A stretch of DNA of 64,000 nt, taken from assembly GCF_011440395.1 (NCBI RefSeq), contig NZ_JAAOIX010000014.1, positions 1 through 64,000 of the forward strand, written 5' to 3'. How positions within the stretch are numbered: position 1 is the first letter of the stretch; each line of letters starts with the position of its first letter. This DNA comes from Pseudomaricurvus alcaniphilus. Its GTDB lineage: Bacteria; Pseudomonadota; Gammaproteobacteria; Pseudomonadales; Cellvibrionaceae. A program made the position numbers and the translations under genes. The notes under the pieces were generated by a model. It worked only from the letters and a program-made list of their open reading frames with translations, had not been told where the DNA came from and ran no database searches. Shown here in pieces: positions 17,367-26,187 of the stretch.

Positions 17367-19880
17367 ATGATTGATGTAAAAAACGTTCGGCTTGAGCATA
17401 TGCCATTGCGGCGCAATCTGGCGGCCTTGCTTTCGATAGCCTGTGCGCTTTCATCTGGTGTGTCGCTGGCCGACACCCGACAGCAAATGGATGTCATAGA
17501 AGTTACCGGCAGCCGTATTCCCAGGGCAGCCACAGAGGGCGTCTCGCCGCTGGTCGCCTTTGACCGACAAGCGCTGGAGCGCTCCGGTGCGAGCACCCTG
17601 AACGAGTTTATTCGGGATACGGTTTTCAGCTCCGCAGGCGTGGTAGATGAACAGTTTACCCAGGGCTTTGCCCCCGGCACGTCGGCGATAAACTTGCGCG
17701 GGCTGGGGGTAAATCGCACCCTTGTGTTGTTGGATGGCAAGCGCCTGCCGGTTCACCCCTTTGGCCAAAACGGAACCGACAGCTTTGTTGACATCAACAG
17801 CATTCCACTGGCGGCTATTGAACGCATTGAAGTGGTCAAGGACGGCGCCTCGGCAATCTATGGCGCGGATGCTGTCGCTGGCGTGGTCAATATAATCACC
17901 CGCAAACAGAATGAGGGGCTGGAGGCGGTCATCAAGTTGGGGGTCAGCGGTGAAAGCGACGGCGAAGAGGGCGAGCTCAGCTTGCTGGCCGGCAAGCGCT
18001 GGGAGACCACAAGTGCCTCAGTAAGCTTGAGCTATTTCGATCGCGACGCGGTAATGGCGGCGGATCGAAAGGTGACCAGCAGTGCCAATGGACCCATTGA
18101 CGATCGCAGCTTTCTCGGCCAACCGGGAACTATTATCCCGCTGGCGACTGGCCTGCCCCAGGCGGCGGCCGACTGCCCCTCCGCCAGTTTGATCAACCGC
18201 GGGCCGGCTTCGTTCTGCGGTTACGATTTCCCCCGCTGGAATACGCTGGTACCTGAGACCCGGCGGCTTGGCCTGGTCGGCGACTTTGAGCACGAATTAA
18301 GTGAAAGCACGCACCTGTTCGCGCGCGCCATGTACAGTCACGCCTATTCCGAGCGGGACCTGGCGCCCAGCAATAATGCCCCGGACCTGTTTTTCGTCGG
18401 CGCGGCCAACCCCAATAACCCGTTGGGTGAAAATATGGTGGTGCTCTACCGTATGGAAGAATTGGGTGCCCGCCGGGATGAGTTTGAAACCGATACCTAC
18501 AATTTACTGGCCGGCTTAAAGGGATATTACGGCAGCTGGAACTGGGAACTGTCGGCGGGAGTTGGCCGGGTTGACTCGGATACTGCCGGTGTCAACGGTT
18601 ATGCGCGCGCGGCTGACTTGCAGTCGCTGGTGGATAGTGGCGCCCTGAACCTGTTTGGCCCGAGCCCGGATTTCGATGCTGACGCGGTGAGTTACGTCAC
18701 TCGACGCGACGGTCGCTCAAAGCAGGCCGCTGTCGATTTCAACGCTGTTGGCGAAGTGCTGAACCTGAGTAACGGTCCGGTACTGGTGGCACTGGGCGCG
18801 GAATTGCGCCGCGAAAAGCTGTCTGACAGTTTTGATTCTCTTACCGAGTCGGGGGCGATTTTGGGTGTCGGCGGCTCAAGCGCGGAAGGCGACCGCAGTG
18901 TTCGCTCCATGTATGTAGAATTTTCCATTCCCGCCGCTGCGGCGCTTGAACTGCAGGTTGCCGGACGTATCGATAACTACAGTGACTTTGGCACCAGCTT
19001 TAACCCGAAACTGGGCTTGCGCTGGCAGTTATTGCCTGGGCTGGCGTTGCGAGGCAGTGCCGGCACAGGGTTCAAGGCGCCGTCCTTACATGAGCTGTAC
19101 AGCGGTGAAGTGTTGGGGTTTGAGACCGTACTGGACGACGGCAGCCTGGTGGGCGACGTGCCGACCACAATGCAGGGTAATCCCGACCTGGATGCCGAGG
19201 AGTCGGACAGTATTAATCTCGGCCTGGCGCTCGACCTTAGCCGGCACTGGACCCTGGGTCTCGATGCCTGGTACCTGAAAAACGAAAATGCGGTGACCAA
19301 CGATGCCCAGTACATTGTGGATAACGAAGCCAGCTACCCTGGCCTGGTTGAACGCAATAGCAGCGGCGACCTGGTAGGCCTCGCCAGCCCGTTCCTGAAT
19401 ATCGCGGCGCAGAAACTTTGGGGTCTCGACCTGGACTCCCAATTGACCTGGCCGGAAACCAAATTTGGCGATTTCCAGATTGCCCTGCTGGCAAGCTATC
19501 TCGGCGCGTTTGAAGAAGAGCGACGGGAAGGAGAGGGCTTTGAAGACAGTGCAGGTGAAGATGGTCGACCTGAGTGGCGCGGCAATGTCTCCTTAAACTG
19601 GAGCCACGCTGAGTTCCAGGGAGGGCTCACAGTAAACCATGTGGGCGGTTACGAGCGTGCGGAAGTGGAGGATGAGATTGGTTCCTGGACAACCGTGGAT
19701 AGCCAATTTTCCTGGTCACCTGCCGGTTTGTCGACGACTACCTTTGCGCTCGGGGTTGAAAACCTGTTTGACAAGCAGCCGCCACTGGATCCCTACCTGG
19801 AAGGGTGGCCATTTATCAACCGGGCGCTGCACAACGTGCGTGGTCGCTTCTGGTATTTGAGCTACAAGCAAAATTTTTAA
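17367..19880 (+). CDS. TonB-dependent outer-membrane receptor
   Basis: An 837-residue outer-membrane receptor. It has a signal peptide to about residue 36 (GVSLADT) and a TonB box-like DVIEVTGSRI. The plug domain includes INLRGLGVNRTLVLLDGKRL, IERIEVVKDGASAIYGADAVAGVVNIITRK. A beta-barrel of about 640 residues ends in aromatic Phe (SYKQNF). The style matches the large Cellvibrionales/Alteromonadales receptors for peptides or oligosaccharides. The neighbour is a secreted protease, so peptide uptake is one reading. ATG 17367 has AGGAAAC upstream. The HDOD-protein gene follows after 68 bp. Confidence 0.92.
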   Translation: MIDVKNVRLEHMPLRRNLAALLSIACALSSGVSLADTRQQMDVIEVTGSRIPRAATEGVSPLVAFDRQALERSGASTLNEFIRDTVFSSAGVVDEQFTQGFAPGTSAINLRGLGVNRTLVLLDGKRLPVHPFGQNGTDSFVDINSIPLAAIERIEVVKDGASAIYGADAVAGVVNIITRKQNEGLEAVIKLGVSGESDGEEGELSLLAGKRWETTSASVSLSYFDRDAVMAADRKVTSSANGPIDDRSFLGQPGTIIPLATGLPQAAADCPSASLINRGPASFCGYDFPRWNTLVPETRRLGLVGDFEHELSESTHLFARAMYSHAYSERDLAPSNNAPDLFFVGAANPNNPLGENMVVLYRMEELGARRDEFETDTYNLLAGLKGYYGSWNWELSAGVGRVDSDTAGVNGYARAADLQSLVDSGALNLFGPSPDFDADAVSYVTRRDGRSKQAAVDFNAVGEVLNLSNGPVLVALGAELRREKLSDSFDSLTESGAILGVGGSSAEGDRSVRSMYVEFSIPAAAALELQVAGRIDNYSDFGTSFNPKLGLRWQLLPGLALRGSAGTGFKAPSLHELYSGEVLGFETVLDDGSLVGDVPTTMQGNPDLDAEESDSINLGLALDLSRHWTLGLDAWYLKNENAVTNDAQYIVDNEASYPGLVERNSSGDLVGLASPFLNIAAQKLWGLDLDSQLTWPETKFGDFQIALLASYLGAFEEERREGEGFEDSAGEDGRPEWRGNVSLNWSHAEFQGGLTVNHVGGYERAEVEDEIGSWTTVDSQFSWSPAGLSTTTFALGVENLFDKQPPLDPYLEGWPFINRALHNVRGRFWYLSYKQNF

Positions 19881-19948
19881 GTGATTGGACTGCGCCATTC
19901 ATTGCGCCGGGTAATGATTGTGAGGCCGGAATTCTCCAGAGGGAATTT

Positions 19949-21187
19949 GTGGAAAAACCTGTATTGATTTTTGTCGAGCCGCAACCACGCACACTGGGCA
20001 AATTGCGGCTGGCGCTGATGAAATCGCGGCCCGACTGGCAGGTGTTGGCGGTAGCCGATGCCACGGCAGCACTGGATTATCTCAAGCAACGTAAAATCAG
20101 CCTGGTGATGGCCAACTTTGGCGATGATGTAAAGGCTTGCGAGGAATTTTTCTGTCAGGTGCGTGACTGGAGCCCACAGATCGTTCGGGTCGGTCTGCTG
20201 CCTGAAAGCCTGACCGGCGCTGCGGCCAGTTCGAGCCGTTACGCACACGATTACATTTGCGAAACTTCTGCCATCGAACCCATAGAAAGGGTGCTGGAGC
20301 GAGGCCTGGCGATCTGGGCCGGGAGTGAGAAAAATCCGCGTCTCGGGCAGCTCCTCTCCAATTTGGAGATTTTGCCAACTCCGCCCATGTTGTATTTTGA
20401 TATCCGAGATTCGCTGGAGTCTCCGCAGGGCAGCCTGCAGGGGATTGCTGACCTGATTGGCCGTGATCCCGCCATCACGGCCAGGATTCTGAAAGCGGCA
20501 AACTCGGGCTTTTATGGTTCACCCGGCACTGTTGCTGACCTAACCAAGGCGATCAATCTCCTCGGTATGGACCTGGTTCTGGCGCTGGTATTGTCGTTGC
20601 ATTTGTACGACCAGTTGCCCTTGCCGGGGGTCAACCTGGATGCGCTTTGGAATCACAATATGGCGGTGTCGCTGGTGGCGAGGGAGTTGGTGCTGCAACA
20701 CGGCGGTGATCGGGCCACGGCGACGATTGCCTCCATCGCCGGTTTATTGCACGACATGGGGCAGCTGGTTTTTCTCGCTAACAGTGCCCAGAACTATTAC
20801 CCCATCATTCGCCAGGCGGCCAGCGATGAGAGTTTGCTGCTGCAAATGGAAGAGGCTGAATTTGGCGTGGGGCACGCCGAGTTGAGCGCCCATATCCTGT
20901 CGCTTTGGGGGTTGCCGGACGAAGTTGTCGAGGCGGTCCGCGATCACCATTTACCGAGTTCCCTCAACTCTGCCAATGTGCCGTTGCCCACCCGGGCGGT
21001 GGCGGTGGCGGAGTGGTTGCTGCAGGCGCATCAGCTCGGCACAGCGGAGGGGGATAGTGACATTGCGCAGCTGCAGCTGCCGGCGACGGTGGCAATGCTG
21101 ACTGTCGGCCGGCAAGTGCTGCGGCAGCTGGTGGAACTGGGCGCGATTCCGAATCCCGGCAATTCATTTGAGGCTTTACCCGCATGA
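19949..21187 (+). CDS. HDOD-domain signalling protein with degenerate receiver
   Basis: A 412-residue cytoplasmic protein. Residues 1-130 fold like a response-regulator receiver (LIFVEPQPRTLGKLRLAL) but lack the usual phospho-acceptor Asp: the third strand reads SLVMANFG. Residues about 140-345 are an HDOD domain, a catalytically altered HD relative common in c-di-GMP and motility networks, with GLLHDMGQLVFL retaining HD. The GTG start at 19949 is preceded by GAGGG at five bases; a longer frame from 19805 would overlap the receptor gene. The stop overlaps the next start (ATGA), so it is translationally coupled to the enhancer-binding protein, suggesting they act together. Confidence 0.85.
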   Translation: MEKPVLIFVEPQPRTLGKLRLALMKSRPDWQVLAVADATAALDYLKQRKISLVMANFGDDVKACEEFFCQVRDWSPQIVRVGLLPESLTGAAASSSRYAHDYICETSAIEPIERVLERGLAIWAGSEKNPRLGQLLSNLEILPTPPMLYFDIRDSLESPQGSLQGIADLIGRDPAITARILKAANSGFYGSPGTVADLTKAINLLGMDLVLALVLSLHLYDQLPLPGVNLDALWNHNMAVSLVARELVLQHGGDRATATIASIAGLLHDMGQLVFLANSAQNYYPIIRQAASDESLLLQMEEAEFGVGHAELSAHILSLWGLPDEVVEAVRDHHLPSSLNSANVPLPTRAVAVAEWLLQAHQLGTAEGDSDIAQLQLPATVAMLTVGRQVLRQLVELGAIPNPGNSFEALPA

Positions 21188-24150
21188 GTGATCACCCGCT
21201 AGCTCAGCCCGCCGACACCCTGAAAAATTATCTGGTTGCAGTGCGCAAGCTGACCGCAGCGGCCAATGCGTCGCTCTATGTGCCGGCCACGGACGCTGAT
21301 GGCGTGGAGCTTTTGCTGCACGAATGTGGGCGCGCTGCAATACCTGAATTGCTGGATACCGCTGTCGCTGCGCATAGTGCAGCGGCACTGCAAGCCCGTG
21401 AGTCGCCGACTGCAGTAAACCGCCTCGGCGATTTCGTTGAGGTCTTTACCAGCGCCGACCCGCAGGCCAGCCTGCTGAAAATACATTTGTCAGCGGTAGA
21501 TCCGATGTTCAGGGCGCAGCCGCCACGCACATCGCTACAACTCCCGGCACCGGTCGCCTGGCTGGGGCTGAAGTTTAATGGGCAGCCGCCGCCGCAATTG
21601 ACGGCAGCAGCTGAAGCGTCTGCGGGGCAGTGGATCGGATGGAGTATCGCCTCGGGTTTCCACTTCGCCTGGAACCAGTTGCGAGCTGCAAACCTGCAGC
21701 AGGACCCGGTCAGTTTGCTGCCCGGACGCGACGAATTCCAGGTGCAACTGAAGGCCACCATGGCCACAGCGCGCAAGAGTGGTCAGTTGTTTGGTCTGGC
21801 GCTGCTCAATCCCGATGACTTTGGCCTGATCAACAACCGTCTCGGGCGCGAGCAGGGCGACCGCGCACTGCGAGAGCTGGGGGCGCAATTGTGCTCGGCA
21901 CTGCGGGATACCGACAGCCTGTTTCGTTATGGCGGGGCGGTATTTGGGCTGATCCTGCAAATGAGCAGTCGCGAAGAGGCGCAGGCGGCTGCTGAGCGCA
22001 TCCGCCAGACACTTGCCAAGCAAGCGTTGATTGACGGCGCAATACGTCTCGGGATCAGTGTCGGGCTGGCGATCTTTAACGGTGAGCAGGACAGTGATGT
22101 CAGTGTCGACGACCTGATTCGTCGTGCCGACCGGGCCCTGAATACCGCCAAGCTTTCCGGCGGCAGCCAGACTGTGGTGTGGGAGTCTTCCAGCCAGTTG
22201 TCGATGATTCAAAACTTTGATCGGCTCAGCGGTATCTTTACGGCGGACACAGCCAAAGACTATCGCAACATGCAGTTGCTGTGGGACATGGTGGCGGTGA
22301 TTTCCTCTCAGGCAAATACGGCTGCCATGGCACAGGACTTCGTCGATCGCCTCTGTGTGACCTTCAAACCGCGCCAGGTGGCGCTCTGCCTGCTGGGGGA
22401 AAATGATGAGTTTCAAGTCCAGGCTTTTGCCCTCAACGCACCGGGGCGCCAGGCCCCCGGACAGGGCAAGGTACGCGCCCTGAAACTGTCGGAAAAGCGC
22501 CGCTTGTTACTGCAACGGGCCAGTCAGTCACTGCGTCCGGAGCGTGGACGCCTGGCGCCAGACTCTGGCCCGGCGGATTCGGCTAATACCTTTCTCGCCT
22601 ATGCGATACCGCTGTTGGTGGAAAACAAGACCTCGCTCGGCTGTATCTACATTGACGGGCAGGAGCCAGCTTTTACCCTGGGTTCATCCGATATTATCTT
22701 CCTGGCGGCGCTGGCTAACCAGATGGCAGTGGCGCTCGACCGCGTGCGTCTGGGTGAAACGTTGCGCCAGAGCAAGGAGCAGGAGAGCAGGCAGCTCAAG
22801 GTGGAAGTTCGAGGGCTGCGCAACGCCTTGCAACAATCGCGTATGGTATATCGCTCGCCCCAGATGCAGGCCGTGTTGGATGTGGTGCGCCGTATTGCAC
22901 CCACTGATGTTACGGTACTGGTGACTGGCGAGAGCGGTACCGGCAAGGAAGTGTTGGCGCGTACCATTCACGAGCAGAGCAAGCGCAAACAGCAAGCTTT
23001 TGTGACGGTCGACTGCGGTGCCATCCCGCAAAGCCTTATCGATGCCGAGTTGTTTGGGCATGTTAAAGGCGCCTATACCGGAGCCCAGGAAGCCTCGAAG
23101 GGGCGTATTGCCCAGGCGGAGGGCGGCACCCTGTTCCTGGACGAGATTGGTGAGTTGCCGCTGGAAGTACAGACCAAGTTACTGCGCTTTGTGCAGGAGC
23201 GGGAATTTACCGCGGTCGGTGCGACACACTCACGCCAGATCGATGTGCGCATTGTCGCAGCCACCAATCGTGACCTGGCGCTGGAGTCCCAGGCCGGGCG
23301 ATTCCGCCAGGACCTCTACTACCGCTTGCAAGTTGTCACCCTAACCTCGCCGCCGCTGCGTCAGCGGTTGGATGATATTTTGCCGCTGGCCTACTATTTC
23401 CTTGAGAAGTTCGCCGTCCAGAATGGCAGCAGCGCCCGCAGCCTGAGCCCGGAGGCAGAGGCAAAACTGTTGCAGCACAATTGGCCGGGCAATGTGCGTG
23501 AATTGCAAAACCGGGTGCTGCAAGCCGTCATCATGTCCGACGCCGAGGAAATCGATTTGCCGGATCTGGCGCCAGCGACGGGCGCACCGGTTACCGCCTT
23601 GTCAGGTGTATTGCCCGAGCCGGTTGCCGCGCTGCCGACCCGGATACCGGCAGCCGCCGCAGTCGTGCCACCGGCGAAGCAACCGGACAGATCTTCTGAC
23701 CCCTGGGGTGCCATTGAGCAGGGGTTGGCGCAACAGGTACAGATGGCCATGAGCCAGCTAAACGGCAAAGCGTGGCCACTGGGGCGCTGGTTGCTTGCGG
23801 ACCTGGTGGCGGCGGCAGATGACGCCAGTGCGGGTAACGCGCGCCAGGCTGCGCAGATACTGGGCATGGCAGAGACCACGTTTCGGCGCCAACTTGAAAA
23901 AGTACGGCAGGAGGAGGCGGCCGGACTGTTGGTGCGCGCACCCGGCTGGGCGGATTTTCAACCGCTGCTGCAGCAACTGGTTAGTGCGGTCCGCGGCAGC
24001 CCGGGAGAGGACGTCATCGACCGTGCCAGCCAATTGTTGCTCCAGCATGTGCTGGGCCGGGTGGGGGAAAACGACAAGCTGGGCTCGGCCCTACTCGGCG
24101 TGACCAGACCCACTTATCTGCGGCGCAAGTCCCTGCTGGACTATGCCTGA
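21184..24150 (+). CDS. Sigma54 enhancer-binding protein with degenerate GGDEF and GAF domains
   Basis: A 988-residue regulator with unusual architecture. After an N-terminal region of unknown type comes a GGDEF domain (about 175-335). Its active site is GGAVF (250-254), so no cyclase activity is expected, but the inhibitory-site RxxD is kept as RDTD (241-244). A GAF domain (about 365-525) and a short coiled coil follow. The AAA+ domain (about 560-790) has Walker A GESGTGKE (582-589), the sigma54 contact loop as GAYTGA (629-634) and GGTLFLDEIGEL. Two Fis-like helix-turn-helix stretches end the protein (ARQAAQILGMAETTFRRQ; GSALLGVTRPTYLRRK). It may be a c-di-GMP-responsive activator. Likely targets are the sigma54 sites at 24559 and 16814. 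Confidence 0.88.
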   Translation: MSDHPLAQPADTLKNYLVAVRKLTAAANASLYVPATDADGVELLLHECGRAAIPELLDTAVAAHSAAALQARESPTAVNRLGDFVEVFTSADPQASLLKIHLSAVDPMFRAQPPRTSLQLPAPVAWLGLKFNGQPPPQLTAAAEASAGQWIGWSIASGFHFAWNQLRAANLQQDPVSLLPGRDEFQVQLKATMATARKSGQLFGLALLNPDDFGLINNRLGREQGDRALRELGAQLCSALRDTDSLFRYGGAVFGLILQMSSREEAQAAAERIRQTLAKQALIDGAIRLGISVGLAIFNGEQDSDVSVDDLIRRADRALNTAKLSGGSQTVVWESSSQLSMIQNFDRLSGIFTADTAKDYRNMQLLWDMVAVISSQANTAAMAQDFVDRLCVTFKPRQVALCLLGENDEFQVQAFALNAPGRQAPGQGKVRALKLSEKRRLLLQRASQSLRPERGRLAPDSGPADSANTFLAYAIPLLVENKTSLGCIYIDGQEPAFTLGSSDIIFLAALANQMAVALDRVRLGETLRQSKEQESRQLKVEVRGLRNALQQSRMVYRSPQMQAVLDVVRRIAPTDVTVLVTGESGTGKEVLARTIHEQSKRKQQAFVTVDCGAIPQSLIDAELFGHVKGAYTGAQEASKGRIAQAEGGTLFLDEIGELPLEVQTKLLRFVQEREFTAVGATHSRQIDVRIVAATNRDLALESQAGRFRQDLYYRLQVVTLTSPPLRQRLDDILPLAYYFLEKFAVQNGSSARSLSPEAEAKLLQHNWPGNVRELQNRVLQAVIMSDAEEIDLPDLAPATGAPVTALSGVLPEPVAALPTRIPAAAAVVPPAKQPDRSSDPWGAIEQGLAQQVQMAMSQLNGKAWPLGRWLLADLVAAADDASAGNARQAAQILGMAETTFRRQLEKVRQEEAAGLLVRAPGWADFQPLLQQLVSAVRGSPGEDVIDRASQLLLQHVLGRVGENDKLGSALLGVTRPTYLRRKSLLDYA

Positions 24151-24629
24151 GCTGCCGGGCCTCGCCGGCGGCGCTCGCATCGGCAATCATAGCTCTACAG
24201 TTCTCATCCATTAACCCACTCCCGCCATTGTAATGTTGCCGGCGGCCGCGAAACCCGGTCGCCGAAACCTTGTCGCCGCACCCTTGCCTGAAGGGGCTAT
24301 TTCTGGCCGTAATCCTGTTGTTGCAATCCTGTTGTTGCAATCCTGTTGTTCTAATCTGGGATCGCCGTTTTTACCCGCCGGTTTTTCAGGCCGCCAAAAT
24401 TTCAGAGGATCCACCGGTTTTTATCGATAGCCAAGTGTGTGGCAAAGACTCAAGAGTTGACCTGGTCTTCGGGAAACGTTTCAGTAGCGTCTTTAAGTTT
24501 ATGAATTAGCTGAAGTTATACGCTTTTTGCTGAATCGAAAAGTCGCCTGGTGAGCGATTGGCACAGGGGTTGCACTTCAGAGGATAGAGAAGGATTAATC
24601 ATGCAAGCGAATTCCACGGGGGCAATAGT
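24151..24629 (+). other. Intergenic leader with 14-bp tandem repeat
   Basis: A 479-bp gap before the GGDEF-EAL gene. It holds three tandem copies of AATCCTGTTGTTGC (24311-24352), a sigma54 promoter (24559-24574) and a 13-codon leader frame starting at 24601. No RNA element was recognised. The long distance upstream of the promoter is enough to hold activator-binding sites, for which the repeat is a candidate. Confidence 0.55.
24559..24574 (+). promoter_or_regulatory. Sigma54 (-24/-12) promoter of GGDEF-EAL gene
   Basis: TGGCACAGGGGTTGCA matches the consensus TGGCAC-N5-TTGCA exactly, with GG at 24560-24561 and GC at 24572-24573. Transcription should begin near 24585, 45 bases before the start codon. 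The gene immediately upstream encodes a sigma54 activator. Confidence 0.85.
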
Positions 24630-24642
24630 ATGTCAGCTTTAA
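24601..24642 (+). other. Possible 13-codon leader ORF overlapping the next gene
   Basis: An ATG with AAGGA eight bases upstream begins a short frame (MQANSTGAIVCQL) that ends 13 bases inside the GGDEF-EAL gene, in another frame. It could affect translation of the downstream gene by coupling or competition. It may equally be chance. Confidence 0.25.
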
Positions 24643-26084
24643 ACGTTAACACTTTATCTGCGGAGCTTGAGCTGTCCTGGACCGGCGCCATCAATACAGC
24701 GCGGGCCGGGCATGGGCTTATGCAGTGGAAAAATTGCCAATCCCTGCGGGCGGCCAATAGCACTCTGCAGCCGAGCCAGCCCTGCGACTGGCTTAAAGTG
24801 CACAATAGCGGTCAGGCGATGTCCTACCAGGCGCGCCAGGTGCTGGAGCAACTGCATAATCAACAAACCCCCGGCGCCCTGTGTGTCTTGCGGGTCACTG
24901 AGCTGAGGCTGATTGCCGAAGCTTTTGGCCAGCGTGCTGGCAGCGAGCTTATGGGCCTGGTGGCGACCCAGTTGCGTGCCAGCATGCGGCAGTGGGATTT
25001 GCTGGAGCAGGTCAGCGAAGATGAGTTTTTACTGATCGTCGTGGGTGACAGCAGCGCCGAGGACCTGTGCCTGGCGGCCCAGCGATTGTTGGGGGCCGCT
25101 TCCGGTGCCTATGAAGTGCAGGGCTTGCGCTCCCATATCCACGCCAGCCTGGGTATTGCGCGCTTTCCGAAAGATGCCTCGGAAGCCGATTCGTTGCTGC
25201 AATATGCGCGTATCTCTCTCTATGAAAATCGCGGCGGCAATAACCGCAACTACCATTTTTTCTCACCGGAATTGCTCGGCCAGTTACAGTCGCAGCTGTG
25301 GATGCTCACCGAGTTGCAAGACGCCCTCGCGGCGGAGCGGTTTGAATTGCATTACCAGCCGCAATTTGATGTTGCTACCCAGCAAATTATGGGCGTCGAG
25401 GCTTTGGTGCGCCTGCGTACCGCTGCCGGTGAGCATATCGGCCCCGACAAGTTTATCCCCCTGGCGGAAAAACACGGACTGATTGTACCCATCGGCAGCT
25501 GGGTGATGCGCCAGGCTTGCCGCCAGCTCAAGGTGCTGCAACAGCAGGGGCATGGCCAATTGCGTATGGCGGTGAACGTGTCGCCGCTGCAATTGCTCGA
25601 AGACGATTTTGTGGCCATGGTGTGTGCTGCCGTCGAGAGCGCCGGCATTCGCTACTCCGACCTGGAACTGGAAATTACCGAGGGCCAGGTGTTGCAGTAT
25701 TTGCCGTTGATTGAGACGGCGTTCAGTGAACTGGCGGCTAAAGGGGTCCGCATCGCCATTGATGATTTTGGTACCGGCTTTTCCGCCCTCGCTTACCTGA
25801 CGCGGATGCATTGGAGTTGCGTCAAGATCGATCGCGCTTTCCTCGCCCGGGTGGGTGACGACCCGGCTGCCGGGCGGCTGGTGCAAGCGATTATCGCCAT
25901 GGCGACGGAACTTGGGCTGGAGGTCGTGGCAGAGGGGGTCGAGTACGAGCAGCAGTATCGCTTCCTGCAGAACAGCGGTTGCCAGCGGGCCCAGGGTTTC
26001 GGCTATTCACGGCCCCACACTGAAGCTGACCTGCCGGAACAATTACAGCAGCGAAAATTACCCGTTTGGCCAATTAGCATCTAA
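24630..26084 (+). CDS. Degenerate GGDEF-EAL c-di-GMP phosphodiesterase
   Basis: A 484-residue cytoplasmic protein. The GGDEF domain (about 70-215) is degenerate, SEDEF replacing GGDEF, but keeps RQWD in the inhibitory-site position. The EAL domain (about 225-475) looks active, with EAL at 257-259, NVSP, ELEITEG, IDDFGTG, KIDRAFL, AEGVE and QGFGYSRP. Degenerate GGDEF domains fused to active EAL often act as allosteric GTP or c-di-GMP sensors. GGGGG lies seven bases before ATG 24630. Expression from the sigma54 promoter at 24559 would link it to the activator immediately upstream, giving a feedback loop if that activator senses c-di-GMP. Confidence 0.88.
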   Translation: MSALNVNTLSAELELSWTGAINTARAGHGLMQWKNCQSLRAANSTLQPSQPCDWLKVHNSGQAMSYQARQVLEQLHNQQTPGALCVLRVTELRLIAEAFGQRAGSELMGLVATQLRASMRQWDLLEQVSEDEFLLIVVGDSSAEDLCLAAQRLLGAASGAYEVQGLRSHIHASLGIARFPKDASEADSLLQYARISLYENRGGNNRNYHFFSPELLGQLQSQLWMLTELQDALAAERFELHYQPQFDVATQQIMGVEALVRLRTAAGEHIGPDKFIPLAEKHGLIVPIGSWVMRQACRQLKVLQQQGHGQLRMAVNVSPLQLLEDDFVAMVCAAVESAGIRYSDLELEITEGQVLQYLPLIETAFSELAAKGVRIAIDDFGTGFSALAYLTRMHWSCVKIDRAFLARVGDDPAAGRLVQAIIAMATELGLEVVAEGVEYEQQYRFLQNSGCQRAQGFGYSRPHTEADLPEQLQQRKLPVWPISI

Positions 26085-26187
26085 ACTGAATTTAAGATAT
26101 TGATTGACAATCGCCACGAGCAGAGAGGGCTGGCGGATTGACCCTGATTCGACATACCACTTGCAGCCAGAAGGGCAGGCCATAGTC

